Shown here piece by piece: positions 1-8,827 of a DNA stretch of 33,653 bases. Under the pieces are notes generated by a model. That model saw nothing but the letters and a program-made list of their open reading frames with translations, had not been told where the DNA came from and made no database searches. Positions within the stretch are counted from its first letter, which is position 1; each line of letters starts with the position of its first letter. The stretch is from Nitrospinota bacterium (GTDB taxonomy: Bacteria > UBA8248), in the NCBI GenBank assembly GCA_028820795.1, contig JAPPHK010000001.1, forward strand, positions 1-33,653, in the 5' to 3' direction. The position numbers and the translations under genes were made by a program.

Positions 1-66
1 TTCGAATATCCGGGATGGGAAAAACAGACCATCACCCTGCCGCCGAACGTTTACCCGTTCGGGTAA
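1..66 (+). CDS. 3' end of a CDS truncated by the window start (reads FEYPGWEKQTITLPPNVYPFG*)
   Basis: Open frame 1 from base 1 to TAA at 64-66; only 21 codons visible, no family identifiable. Confidence 0.35.
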   Translation, partial: FEYPGWEKQTITLPPNVYPFG

Positions 67-565
67 CCGTTCAGGCGAGCCGTGATGGAGGCGTCTGAAC
101 CAACAATCAGTCTGTTGTCTTTTCTTGGAGTGATTGGCTCGGCGCAGTGCTTTTATAATTCGAGAGCGACTTAAGAATCAAACAATAACGCTACACGTCC
201 AGTGTACACAACCTAGTAATGATCTCTGTCAAACCGTCTTCGATCTGACTCAATTGTTTGCTGTGCCCTGTTCTATCACGGCTTGCCTGAACGCTTACAC
301 CGATGGTGAACGTTCGCTGGTGAGATGATAATGCCGCAAGAACCAGAGACCGTTTTTGGTATGGCACGGCGCATCCCGTTTGGGTCGGCGAAATTTTGAT
401 GCTCATCACCCCACGGCTGAACGGTCATCCATGTCGGTAAACGATAGGCTTAGGTAGAGAGTCGTTACCGAGCCCCTCCCACCCCGCCTAAGCGATGGAG
501 TGGCCGCGCCTTCCCAGCGACTTCACATTGGGGCTAGGTGACATATCTTGTCGCCTTGCCGGATG

Positions 566-635
566 GTTGTCCAAGGAACGGGTTCACATCATAGACATCA
601 TTCTGGCGAAACTGAGTTTTCGATTTCAAGGCGCA
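566..635 (+). pseudogene. Degenerate remnant of IS110-family transposase 5' end
   Basis: gttgtccAaGGAACgGGTTCACATcATagacATCatTCTGGCGAAActGAGTTTTC aligns with the better preserved IS110-like N-terminus at 18723-18790 (MEQVHIIGIDLAKQSFQLYG); start ATG is degraded to AAG. Confidence 0.6.
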
Positions 636-853
636 TCATCGACCCGTTTACGCGCGTTGTCTCCCGCATCAACGGAATGTGCAACAATCCATTAAACTCG
701 GGCTCGCAACAGATTGCTTGCGATTGTATATCAGGTCCCACAGAGCCAATTGGAACCACAGATCGTCATAACATGAAAGTGGATAAAAACCGCTATGCTG
801 GTATTATGTATTAAACAATACTTGAAGCGTCTGGATCCGCAGGAGGTTTGCGC

Positions 854-2548
854 ATGGTGAGACACGTGGTTCGGTTAGCGGCGCTGGCCTTGGTGCTCGT
901 CTGCGCCCTGCCCGCGCAGGCGGACTATGCTGCGGGCAAGCGCGCGTGGGATGCGATGCGCCCCGCAGAAGCGCTCAAAGAATGGCGCGCGGCCGCGAAT
1001 GCGGGCGACAGGCGCGCGATGCTGGCTTTGGGGCGCCTGTACATGCGGGGGCTGGGCGCTCCGCAGGATTACGTCGAGGCGCACGTGTGGTTCAACCTGG
1101 CGGCTGCCCGGGGCGAGATGGCTGCAGTGAAAGAACGCGACGCCCTGGCGGCGAAAATGACGCCCCAGCAAATTGCGTCTGCGCAGGAGCGCGCGCGTTC
1201 GTGGCGGCCGGGTGGAAGCGAGAGAAAGCAAGCTGCGCCTTCCCCTCCCCTACGTGCAATTAGCGAGGCGCAGGAGTTGCTGGCGGCGCTCGGCTACAAG
1301 CCGGGTCCGGCCGACGGCCGCTGGGGCGCCCGCACGGCGCGGGCCTACATGGGATTCCTGCGCGATGCGGGTCTGCCTCGAGGCGATGTGCTGACTCCGA
1401 GCGGGCTTCGAGCCATGCGGGCTGCAGCGAGAAGCAAAAGACCTGCTCCCGCCATAAATGCCCCTCCCCGCCGGACCGTGCGTCCGGGCGCCCTGCACCG
1501 CGCGGTGCTGGCGGGAAACACCAATGGTCTCAAGGCAGCGCTTGCGGCGGGCGCGAACGTGAACGCGCGCGATGCCCAAGGCTGGACGGCGCTGATGCAC
1601 GCCGTGAACAAGGGCTACGTTCTGATGGTCGGGCCGTTGCTCGATGCGAAGGCGGACCCCGATATCCGCGCTTCGGACGGCGCGACGGCGCTGTTCATGG
1701 CGGCGGTGCACGGGCACTCGGAAATCATCGAACTGCTGATGAAGGCGGGGGCCGACCCCTCGATCGAAGGACCCAAGGGCAGGACGGCGAAGGATTTGCT
1801 GGTGATACATCTGAAACGCCGTTGGCCAGCAGGCAAGGTGTTTCGGGATTGTCCGGAATGTCCCGAGATGGTAGTGGTGCCTGCGGGTTCGTTCATGATG
1901 GGTTCTCCGCCGCATGAGAAATCCAGGCGTTCCAGTGAAGGTCCCCGCCACCGGGTCACGGTTTCCAGGCCCTTCGCCGTGGGCAAGTACGAGGTGACGT
2001 TCGCCGAATGGGAGGCCTGCGTGTCGGACGGCGGTTGCGGTGACCACAGGCCGGATGAGAGGAGTTGGGGGCGCGGGCACCGACCTGTCATCAACGTGAG
2101 TTGGGATGATGTCAAAGCATACGTCCTTTGGCTCTCGAGCATGACGGGTAAGGAATACCGTCTGCTCAGCGAGGCGGAGTGGGAATATGCGGCGCGGGCG
2201 AGAACGACAACCCCATTTCATTTTGGTTTGAGGATATCAAGGTCAAAGGCGAAGTACGATAGTTTTCAAACGGTGGCCGTGGGTTCGTATCCGGCGAACG
2301 GGTTTGGTTTGCACGACTTGCACGGCAACGTCTGGGAGTGGGTTGAGGATTGTTGGAACGGGAGCTATGTGGGCGCGCCATCTGACGGACGCGCGTGGAT
2401 AAGCAGCAATTGCGTTGACCGCGTTCTGCGCGGTGGTTCCTGGAACAACAAGCCGAGGAACCTCCGCTCGGCGAATCGCGACAGGTACGGGTCAGGGATC
2501 CGGAGCAGCAGCGTCGGGTTCCGAGTCGCCCGGACGCTCACATTCTGA
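854..2548 (+). CDS. Secreted mosaic protein: signal peptide, Sel1-like repeat, PG_binding_1-like domain, ankyrin repeats, C-terminal SUMF1/FGE-sulfatase-type C-lectin fold (candidate DGR variable protein, paralog 1)
   Basis: RBS AGGAGG at 841-846 and ATG at 854; signal MVRHVVRLAALALVLVCALPAQA; Sel1-like AMLALGRLYMRGLGAPQDYVEAHVWFNLAAARG; AQELLAALGYKPGPADGRWGARTARAY; ankyrin GWTALMHAVNKGYVLMVGPLLDAKADPDIRASDGATALFMAAVHGH; FGE-type PAGSFMMGS...EVTFAEWEAC...RLLSEAEWEYAARA...GLHDLHGNVWEWVEDCW...RVLRGGSW...GFRVAR. Confidence 0.9.
   Translation: MVRHVVRLAALALVLVCALPAQADYAAGKRAWDAMRPAEALKEWRAAANAGDRRAMLALGRLYMRGLGAPQDYVEAHVWFNLAAARGEMAAVKERDALAAKMTPQQIASAQERARSWRPGGSERKQAAPSPPLRAISEAQELLAALGYKPGPADGRWGARTARAYMGFLRDAGLPRGDVLTPSGLRAMRAAARSKRPAPAINAPPRRTVRPGALHRAVLAGNTNGLKAALAAGANVNARDAQGWTALMHAVNKGYVLMVGPLLDAKADPDIRASDGATALFMAAVHGHSEIIELLMKAGADPSIEGPKGRTAKDLLVIHLKRRWPAGKVFRDCPECPEMVVVPAGSFMMGSPPHEKSRRSSEGPRHRVTVSRPFAVGKYEVTFAEWEACVSDGGCGDHRPDERSWGRGHRPVINVSWDDVKAYVLWLSSMTGKEYRLLSEAEWEYAARARTTTPFHFGLRISRSKAKYDSFQTVAVGSYPANGFGLHDLHGNVWEWVEDCWNGSYVGAPSDGRAWISSNCVDRVLRGGSWNNKPRNLRSANRDRYGSGIRSSSVGFRVARTLTF
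2441..2536 (+). other. Candidate DGR variable region (VR1)
   Basis: 3'-terminal FGE/C-lectin segment WNNKPRNLRSANRDRYGSGIRSSSVGFRVART; compared with 7644-7739, 11 of 24 codons between TGG and the GFRVAR block differ non-synonymously; identical flanking block CGAGTCGCCCGGACG. Confidence 0.55.
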
Positions 2549-2691
2549 ATCCTTACCTCTTTACCTCGGGGGTCCAAGGGGCGAAGCCCTCGTTCGAACT
2601 GAAAATCCAAGGGCTGCCATTGATGCCTGTCACCATTTTATTTCAGAGGCTAGCGGCCTTGAACTCGATATTGATTTGGGAGCATCCATCC

Positions 2692-3618
2692 ATGACGGCG
2701 ATAATCCGCAGCGTTATTGGGGTGATACTGGCGGCAACGCTGTCGCTCGCTGCCTCGGCGGCGGCGGATGAGGGTGCGCGCCTGTTCGCGGCCCATACGC
2801 TGGCCCTGCGGGCGGAGGGAGTCGCGGGCGGAAAACAGGCGGCGGAAGTCCTGGCCGGCATGCCGGGCGCGGGGATGATTCGCGAGACATCTCCGGCTGC
2901 GCTTTGGAGTCCTTTTTTCTCGAACGCGGTCGTGAAACTGGGCCGTCTGCGCTCGCCCGCCCCGTCGGCGCTCTATTACGACCCGTTGCTCGACGTCGCC
3001 TTGCTCACGATTTGGGAGAAGAAAGGAAATAATTACCAAGTAAGCACGATCCGCGCGCTGCCCGGCGAGAGGCTCAACAACCCGGACACAAAACTATCGC
3101 TCAAGCCCCCGTGGATGTCGGCGTCGGGAGGGTTAGTCGATACCCTGGCCTCGACGACGAAAAAGCGTTTAAATGCATTCAGTTCCGCGCACCCGGCTGC
3201 GTCGCTAGAAGGCGCGCACGATGCGGTCACCTTCGCCTCGGCTGCTGCGGATATGAGGGCGGTTCTCCCGCGCCTGGCCTGGATTGCGCTCCAGCGCGCC
3301 CGATGGGCCGAAAAGGCGGGACAATGGCTTGGCCGTACGCTCGAGGTCGTCGAGAAGGCGCTCGCCGCGCGCAATTCGGCCGCCATCAAGGCGGCGGCTC
3401 CCGATACCGATGCGGAGACAGCCGCCATGCTCGCGGACCTGCCCGCTGCCTTCGCCGCGAAGCTTGCGCTCGACATGATTCTCGAGACGGGCGCGGGGGA
3501 TCGCCTGCTCATCGGCTCCCTGCCGGAGGACGGGGACATTTACGTCCTGGCGCACTGTCTCCTCAAAGGCGATATTTGCGGGCTTCGACGTTTCATACTA
3601 ATATCCTTGCTTGAATAG
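2692..3618 (+). CDS. Hypothetical secreted protein, partner of the FGE-type protein (duplicated at 7911)
   Basis: ORF with signal peptide MTAIIRSVIGVILAATLSLAASAAA; strong similarity to 7911-8573 product (GARLFAAHTLALRAEGVAG...KQAA.VLAGMPGAG...RETSPA). Confidence 0.8.
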   Translation: MTAIIRSVIGVILAATLSLAASAAADEGARLFAAHTLALRAEGVAGGKQAAEVLAGMPGAGMIRETSPAALWSPFFSNAVVKLGRLRSPAPSALYYDPLLDVALLTIWEKKGNNYQVSTIRALPGERLNNPDTKLSLKPPWMSASGGLVDTLASTTKKRLNAFSSAHPAASLEGAHDAVTFASAAADMRAVLPRLAWIALQRARWAEKAGQWLGRTLEVVEKALAARNSAAIKAAAPDTDAETAAMLADLPAAFAAKLALDMILETGAGDRLLIGSLPEDGDIYVLAHCLLKGDICGLRRFILISLLE

Positions 3619-3662
3619 GCGAAAAACATATTCTGACGACCCTGAAGCCGGAGGACATACGA

Positions 3663-5207
3663 ATGGCCTACAGAGCGAATGGTCGCAAGGGAATTCTCCT
3701 TGGTGTACTGGCATTGAGCGTCGCCGCGTTCCTTCTCGTCGCCACGCCGGCAAAGGGCGGATGGTTGAGCAAGTCGGGCGCTGCGGTCGGCGTCGGCGCC
3801 GCCGCCGGTGGCGCTCTCTTGCTCGGGAACAATCTGAAAAAAAGGTATAAGGAAATGTTCGGCATCCTGGAGAGATCCCATGACGCCTTCGAGAAGGGTG
3901 ACAGGGAGAAGGTCGATGCGGCATGGGAGGAAACCAAGAAAATTCCGGGAAGGCTTGTGGTGGACCAGAACCCGATCCTGAAAGCCAGCGCCTACGCAAA
4001 CGAGATGTACCAGAACACGAAACGAAGGATCAAGCGTTTCCTGGGCGGGGATGACGGGATCGATCATGGCCTGGCTTTGGTGCCGTTGGAAAGCGAAAGC
4101 GAGCGTGAACTCCTGGGTCGCAAGCCGATTCCCAAGCCCAGGGGAATTCGCTTTTCCAGGAGAACGCTCCCCGTCGGCCCTGGCGGCAGTGCCGGGGAAA
4201 CGGCATGGGGAGTTCAAGACGCACCCAGAGCGAAAGTCCCCTCGAAACCGGCCAAAAGATTTTCGTTCAACAAATGGGCGCTGGAGCAGCGACGCGCCCG
4301 GCCGCATTGTTACGGTGTCGTCTCCGATGAAACTTCCGCCGAATGCGACAGGGAATTATGGAGCAAAAAATGGAAAGAACCCAAAGCGAGAGGGGCCGAA
4401 GCTTCCTGGGGAAGCGACGATCGGTGGGGCAGCGAGGCTGGTGCGGGCGCGCAGTTGAAGGATTGTATCGCCCTTGTCGCGGCGAGCCAATCCCGGAAGT
4501 CGGCCCTCCAGTTCTGCTGCACAGGCACGTTCAATCCTGATAAGAAGAACTCGATGGGATGGATATGGCACGAGGGACTCAACCTTTATGTCGACAAATC
4601 GAAATGCGACAGCGCCGAACTTCGGAAAAACCATACCGAGAGGCTCGAGTCCGACAAGGCCCGCAAGGAATACGAGGCTGCCCTGTCGCGCGCCGTCGGC
4701 GGGAACTTGGGGACTCCCGAAAGCAAAGATTACATGGCCGCGCTGAACGAACTGGAGGAAAAAGAGAGGAAGGCGAAAGACGCCGCCGAGCGGCGTCGGC
4801 TGAGGGAGGACAGGGAACGATTGATGCAGGAGTTGGCGGCGGAAAGGAAAGCGCGCGTAGTCGCCGAGAGACGCCGGGTCGAAGAAGAGAGACGAGCGCG
4901 CCAGGCCGCGGAACGCCACCGAATCAAGGCGCAGAGGCTAGCGCGCGAAGCCGCCGAGCGGCGCCGGATCGAGGAGGCGCGGCGTGAAGAGCAGCGACGA
5001 AGAGAGATGGCGCGCAGACAGGCGGAGATAAATCGCAGGAACCAGATGCAGTATATTCAGCAGAGCATCAACCAGTCGATCCGGAATCTGACGGACGCTA
5101 ATAAATATAAGAAGAGGCGTTCAACCCAAAAGAGAGGGAGGAAAAAATGCTTTTCTGGAGGAGGATCAAAAGACTGTCGAGGAGGGTTTAGTTACAGCTT
5201 GAGATAG
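3663..5207 (+). CDS. Hypothetical secreted/membrane-anchored protein with long Glu/Arg/Ala-rich coiled coil
   Basis: Hydrophobic N-terminus GILLGVLALSVAAFLLVATPAKG; coiled coil EEKERKAKDAAERRRLREDRERLMQELAAERKARVVAERRRVEEERRARQAAERHR. Confidence 0.75.
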   Translation: MAYRANGRKGILLGVLALSVAAFLLVATPAKGGWLSKSGAAVGVGAAAGGALLLGNNLKKRYKEMFGILERSHDAFEKGDREKVDAAWEETKKIPGRLVVDQNPILKASAYANEMYQNTKRRIKRFLGGDDGIDHGLALVPLESESERELLGRKPIPKPRGIRFSRRTLPVGPGGSAGETAWGVQDAPRAKVPSKPAKRFSFNKWALEQRRARPHCYGVVSDETSAECDRELWSKKWKEPKARGAEASWGSDDRWGSEAGAGAQLKDCIALVAASQSRKSALQFCCTGTFNPDKKNSMGWIWHEGLNLYVDKSKCDSAELRKNHTERLESDKARKEYEAALSRAVGGNLGTPESKDYMAALNELEEKERKAKDAAERRRLREDRERLMQELAAERKARVVAERRRVEEERRARQAAERHRIKAQRLAREAAERRRIEEARREEQRRREMARRQAEINRRNQMQYIQQSINQSIRNLTDANKYKKRRSTQKRGRKKCFSGGGSKDCRGGFSYSLR

Positions 5208-5642
5208 GGGGTGGTTACAGTCACAAATAATACCAAATTTTCATATTTAACAAACCAATTGTATTCCAATATCCGATATTGCTCAGAAGCGAGAATCTAG
5301 ATTAGACAAGCATATAAGAGAGAGCTAACGCCCTACATACTCCTTCGAGACGTTTTTGCATTTTGAGACTGCAAAGTTGCTGTATCTCGTTTTTTCCTTG
5401 CCAAATTTGTTTTTAGCCCTCCATTCCTGGAATAAGCGCCATCTCCTGATATTGGATAGATTGTTCCCTTTAGCTTGTGTCGCACACACGCCGACTTGTT
5501 AATCTCACGGCTCGGAGCCTGAGAACCTCCTCTCTTGTTTTGTGGCCGGGTACAACTTCTACTGCTGATGAAATAAAGCCGCCTTGCTGGTATCATGGAT
5601 TCAAAAATCCTTGAAGTGTTTGGTGAAACAGGAGGTGAGAAC

Positions 5643-7751
5643 ATGGTTCGACATGCGCTGCGGATGGTGACGCCGTTGCTGGTCCTGGTGCTCGTCTTCG
5701 TCCCGCCCGCTCAGGCGGACTACGAGGCGGGCAAGAGGGCGTGGGACGCGATGCGTCCCGCCGAGGCGCTCAAGGAGTGGCGCGCGGCGGCGAACGCGGG
5801 CGACAGGCGCGCGATGCTGGCTTTGGGGCGCCTGTACATGCGCGGCCTGGGCGCTCCGCAGGATTACGTCGAGGCGCACGTGTGGTTCAATCTGGCGGCT
5901 GCCCGGGGCGAATTGGCGGCGGCCGGGGAGCGCGACGCCCTGGCCGCGAAGATGACACCCCGGCAAATTGCGTCTGCGCAGGAGCGCGCGCGTTCGTGGC
6001 GGCCGGGCGGAAGCGAGAAAAAGCAAGCTGCGCCTTCCCCGCCCCCAAGAGCGATCCGCGAGGCGCAGGAATTGCTGGCGGCGCTCGGCTACAGGCCGGG
6101 TCCGGCGGACGGCCGTTGGGGCGCCCGCACGGCGCGGGCCTACGGGAAGTTCCTGCGCGATGCGGGCCTGCCTCGCGGCGACACGCTGACTCCGAGCGGG
6201 CTTCGAGCCATGCGGGCTGCAGCGAGAAGCAAAAGACCTGCTCCCGCCGTAAAGGCCTCTCCCCGCCGGACCGTGCGTCCGGGCGCCCTGCACCGTGCGG
6301 TGCTGGCGGGAAACATCGATGGGCTCAAGGCGGCGCTTGCGGCGGGCGCGAACGTGAACGCGCGCGATGCCCAAGGCTGGACGACGCTGATGCACGCGGT
6401 GAACAAGGGCTACGTTCTGATGGTCGGGCCGCTGCTCGAGGCGAAGGCGGACCCCGACGTCCGCGCTCCGGACGGGGCGACGGCGCTGTTCATGGCGGCT
6501 GTGCACGGACACTCGGAGGTCATCGAGTTACTGATGAAGGGGGGTGCGGACCCCTCTATCAAGGGGCCGAAGGGGAAGACGCCCGTAGACGTGGCGCGAA
6601 AGAGATACGGCACGGCGGATGCGGCGCGGGAGAAGAATGAGGGTCCCGCGCTCATTGCCCTGCTGGAGGGCAGGTCATGGGCGAAAGTCGTAGCGGAAGA
6701 TGATGCGGCGTTTGCTCGTGCGCGCTCGGTGGGGACGTCGGCGGCGTATGATGAATATCTCTCATCACAGCCGCAGGGTCGCCACAGGAATGAAGCGCTG
6801 CGGCTCAAGGCGCAGGCGCAAACCGAAGAAGAAGCGGATGATGCGGCGTTTGCGCATGCTCGCTCGGTGGGGACGTCGGCGGCGTATTCTAGGTACCTAA
6901 CTGAATTCTCGCATGGTCGTCACAGGGAGGAGGCGCTGCGGCTTAAGGCGCAGCAGGCGGAGGTCGAGAAGTTGAAACAACGTGGGTGGCCCGCAGGCGA
7001 GGTGTTCCGAGAATGTCCGGAATGTCCCGAGATGGTGGTGATACCCGCAGGCACGTTCATGATAGGTTCGCCACAGGATGAAAAAGGCAGGTATTTGGAT
7101 GAAGGGCCTCGCCATCGGGTCAAGATCGCCAGGCCCTTCGCCGTGGGCAAATACGAGGTGACGTTCGCAGAATGGGATGCATGCGTGGCGGACAGCGGCT
7201 GCGGCGGTCTCCGGCCGAGTGACAATGGTTGGGGTCGCGGCCGCCGTCCCGTGATGAATCTGAACTGGAATGACGCGAAGGCGTATGTGGAATGGTTGTC
7301 GAAGAAAACAGGCGAGCAATACCGCTTGTTGAGCGAGGCGGAGTGGGAATACGCGGTGCGCGCGGGAACGACGACACCGTTTCATTTCGGGCGGACGATT
7401 TCGACGTCCCAGGCAAACTACAACGGGAACTATACGTACGGCGGTGGGGCGACGGGCGTGTATCGAGGGAAGACTGTGCCCGTGGGTTCGTTTCCGGCGA
7501 ACGCGTTCGGTCTGCACGACGTTCACGGCAATGTCCGGGAATGGGTTGAGGATTGCTGGAACGGAAATTATCGTGGTGCGCCTTCGGATGGAAGTGCCTG
7601 GACGAGCGGCGTTTGTTCAAGCCGCGTGTTGCGCGGTGGTTCTTGGCTCAACTTTCCGAGGAACCTCCGCTCCGCGAACCGCTCCGGGAACTCGGCTGGG
7701 AGACGAAACTTCAGCAACGGTTTTCGAGTCGCCCGGACGCTTGACCCCTGA
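5643..7751 (+). CDS. Paralog 2 of the Sel1/PG-binding/ankyrin/FGE-type mosaic protein (candidate DGR variable protein), with an extra 46-aa tandem repeat
   Basis: RBS AGGAGG ahead of ATG 5643; N-terminal half nearly identical to the 854-2548 product; C-terminus RVLRGGSWLNFPRNLRSANRSGNSAGRRNFSNGFRVARTLDP. Confidence 0.9.
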   Translation: MVRHALRMVTPLLVLVLVFVPPAQADYEAGKRAWDAMRPAEALKEWRAAANAGDRRAMLALGRLYMRGLGAPQDYVEAHVWFNLAAARGELAAAGERDALAAKMTPRQIASAQERARSWRPGGSEKKQAAPSPPPRAIREAQELLAALGYRPGPADGRWGARTARAYGKFLRDAGLPRGDTLTPSGLRAMRAAARSKRPAPAVKASPRRTVRPGALHRAVLAGNIDGLKAALAAGANVNARDAQGWTTLMHAVNKGYVLMVGPLLEAKADPDVRAPDGATALFMAAVHGHSEVIELLMKGGADPSIKGPKGKTPVDVARKRYGTADAAREKNEGPALIALLEGRSWAKVVAEDDAAFARARSVGTSAAYDEYLSSQPQGRHRNEALRLKAQAQTEEEADDAAFAHARSVGTSAAYSRYLTEFSHGRHREEALRLKAQQAEVEKLKQRGWPAGEVFRECPECPEMVVIPAGTFMIGSPQDEKGRYLDEGPRHRVKIARPFAVGKYEVTFAEWDACVADSGCGGLRPSDNGWGRGRRPVMNLNWNDAKAYVEWLSKKTGEQYRLLSEAEWEYAVRAGTTTPFHFGRTISTSQANYNGNYTYGGGATGVYRGKTVPVGSFPANAFGLHDVHGNVREWVEDCWNGNYRGAPSDGSAWTSGVCSSRVLRGGSWLNFPRNLRSANRSGNSAGRRNFSNGFRVARTLDP
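6699..6960 (+). repeat. Two-copy in-frame tandem repeat, 138-nt period (46 aa)
   Basis: gatgatgcggcgtttgc...cgctcggtggggacgtcggcggcgtat starts at 6699 and again at 6837; protein DDAAFARARSVGTSAAYDEYLSSQPQGRHRNEALRLKAQ / DDAAFAHARSVGTSAAYSRYLTEFSHGRHREEALRLKAQ. Confidence 0.9.
7644..7739 (+). other. Candidate DGR variable region (VR2)
   Basis: Same position and length (96 nt) as VR1; WLNFPRNLRSANRSGNSAGRRNFSNGFRVART; AAC-rich codons (AAC, AAC, AAC) remain at variable sites. Confidence 0.55.
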
Positions 7752-7910
7752 ATCCTTGTGTCGCGGATCTAGGATTCGAACGACTTTGTCCAAGTCCTGC
7801 GTTCTAAACGTCGGTTCCCATTTCAGAAACTAGAGCCTTGAGGCCGCTTGAGACATTTGGGATCATGAAGAAAACCTGTCGTTTCTTCCAAAGGCGAGGA
7901 GTTTCCTGAC

Positions 7911-8573
7911 ATGGAATCAATGCTCCGGAAAACTCTTCGGATAGCATTGGCGGCAACGCTGTCGCTCGCTGCCTCGGCGGCGGCGGCGGATGAGGGCGCG
8001 CGCCTGTTCGCGGCCCATGCGCTGGCGTTTCGCGCCGCGGGAGTCACGGGCGAAAAACAGGCTGCGGACGTCCTGGCCGGCATGCCGGGCGCGGGGTTGG
8101 TTCGCGAGACATCTCCGGCTGTGCTTTGGAGTCCTTTTTTCTCGAACGCGATCGTGAAGTTGGGCCGCTTGCGCTCCCCCGCCCCGATGGCGCTCTATTA
8201 CGACCCGTTGCTCGACATCGCCTTGCTCACTTTTTGGGAGAAGGAGGGGGGAAGTTACCGCGTGAGCTCAGCTCGCGCGCTGCCCGGCGAGAGGCTCAAC
8301 AACCTGGACGCAAAACTATCGCTCAAGCCCCCGTGGATGTCGGCGTCGGGAGGGTTAGTCGATACCCTGGCCTCGACGACGAAAAAGCGTTTAGATGCGT
8401 TCCGATCGGCGCACCCTACGGCGTCGCAAGAGGGCGCGCGCGATGAGGCCGGCCGCTGCAACATGAGGGCCGTCCTGCCGCGCTTGGCTTTGATGTTCAT
8501 TTGCGCACTGCCCGCGCAGGCGGACTACGAGGCGGGAAAGCGCGCGGGGCCGACGATGTTCATGCCGGTGTAG
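7911..8573 (+). pseudogene. Truncated, chimeric paralog of the 2692-3618 gene, fused to a piece of the mosaic-protein signal peptide region
   Basis: Homology to paralog through MRAVLPRLA, then switches to LMFICALPAQADYEAGKRA (N-terminus of the 854/5643 proteins), then to unrelated sequence GPTMFMPV*. Confidence 0.75.
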
Positions 8574-8827
8574 AAGACCCAGCGGTTGATGCTGTAGTTC
8601 ATCACGCCCAGAACGCCGAACCAGGCGAGCGCCTCCCAGCGGAAACTCCCCGGCTCGTAGAGCCAGAACCCGACGGCCCCCAGCAAAATGGTGTTGCCCA
8701 CGTTGTTGAACTGCGCCAGGGCGAACGAACCCATCTGACGCAAGGCAGGGGCGAAGGTGATATTCGTCGCCGCGCTGACGAAAGCCGCCGAAATGGCGAG
8801 CGCAATGGTTTGGGATTCTGGGCTCAT
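8525..8827 (-). pseudogene. Small membrane protein fragment, 3'-truncated at the rearrangement junction (possibly GtrA-like)
   Basis: Hydrophobic ORF ...FNNVGNTILLGAVGFWLYEPGSFRWEALAWFGVLGVMNYSINRWVFYTGMNIV; last residues (GPARFPAS) come from antisense of the mosaic-protein copy. Confidence 0.45.

Noticed and set aside
1250-2221. 323-aa minus-strand ORF
   Set aside because: Entirely antisense to the FGE-type gene; Arg/His-rich low-quality composition typical of a shadow ORF in GC-rich DNA.
854-2548. Functional formylglycine-generating enzyme/sulfatase maturation
   Set aside because: FGE fold signatures are present but the C-terminal catalytic Cys pair is not, and no sulfatase gene is nearby.
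4742-5040. Glu/Arg/Ala-rich repeat region as a DNA tandem repeat
   Set aside because: Low-complexity coiled-coil coding sequence; no precise repeat period seen at DNA level.
5601-6512. 303-aa minus-strand ORF and 299-aa plus-frame ORF (5741-6640)
   Set aside because: Overlap the well supported mosaic-protein gene in other frames and have Arg/Gly/Ala-rich shadow composition.
7760-7800. tRNA-like ggattcgaacgac string
   Set aside because: Only an isolated T-loop-like match; no cloverleaf or acceptor pairing around it.
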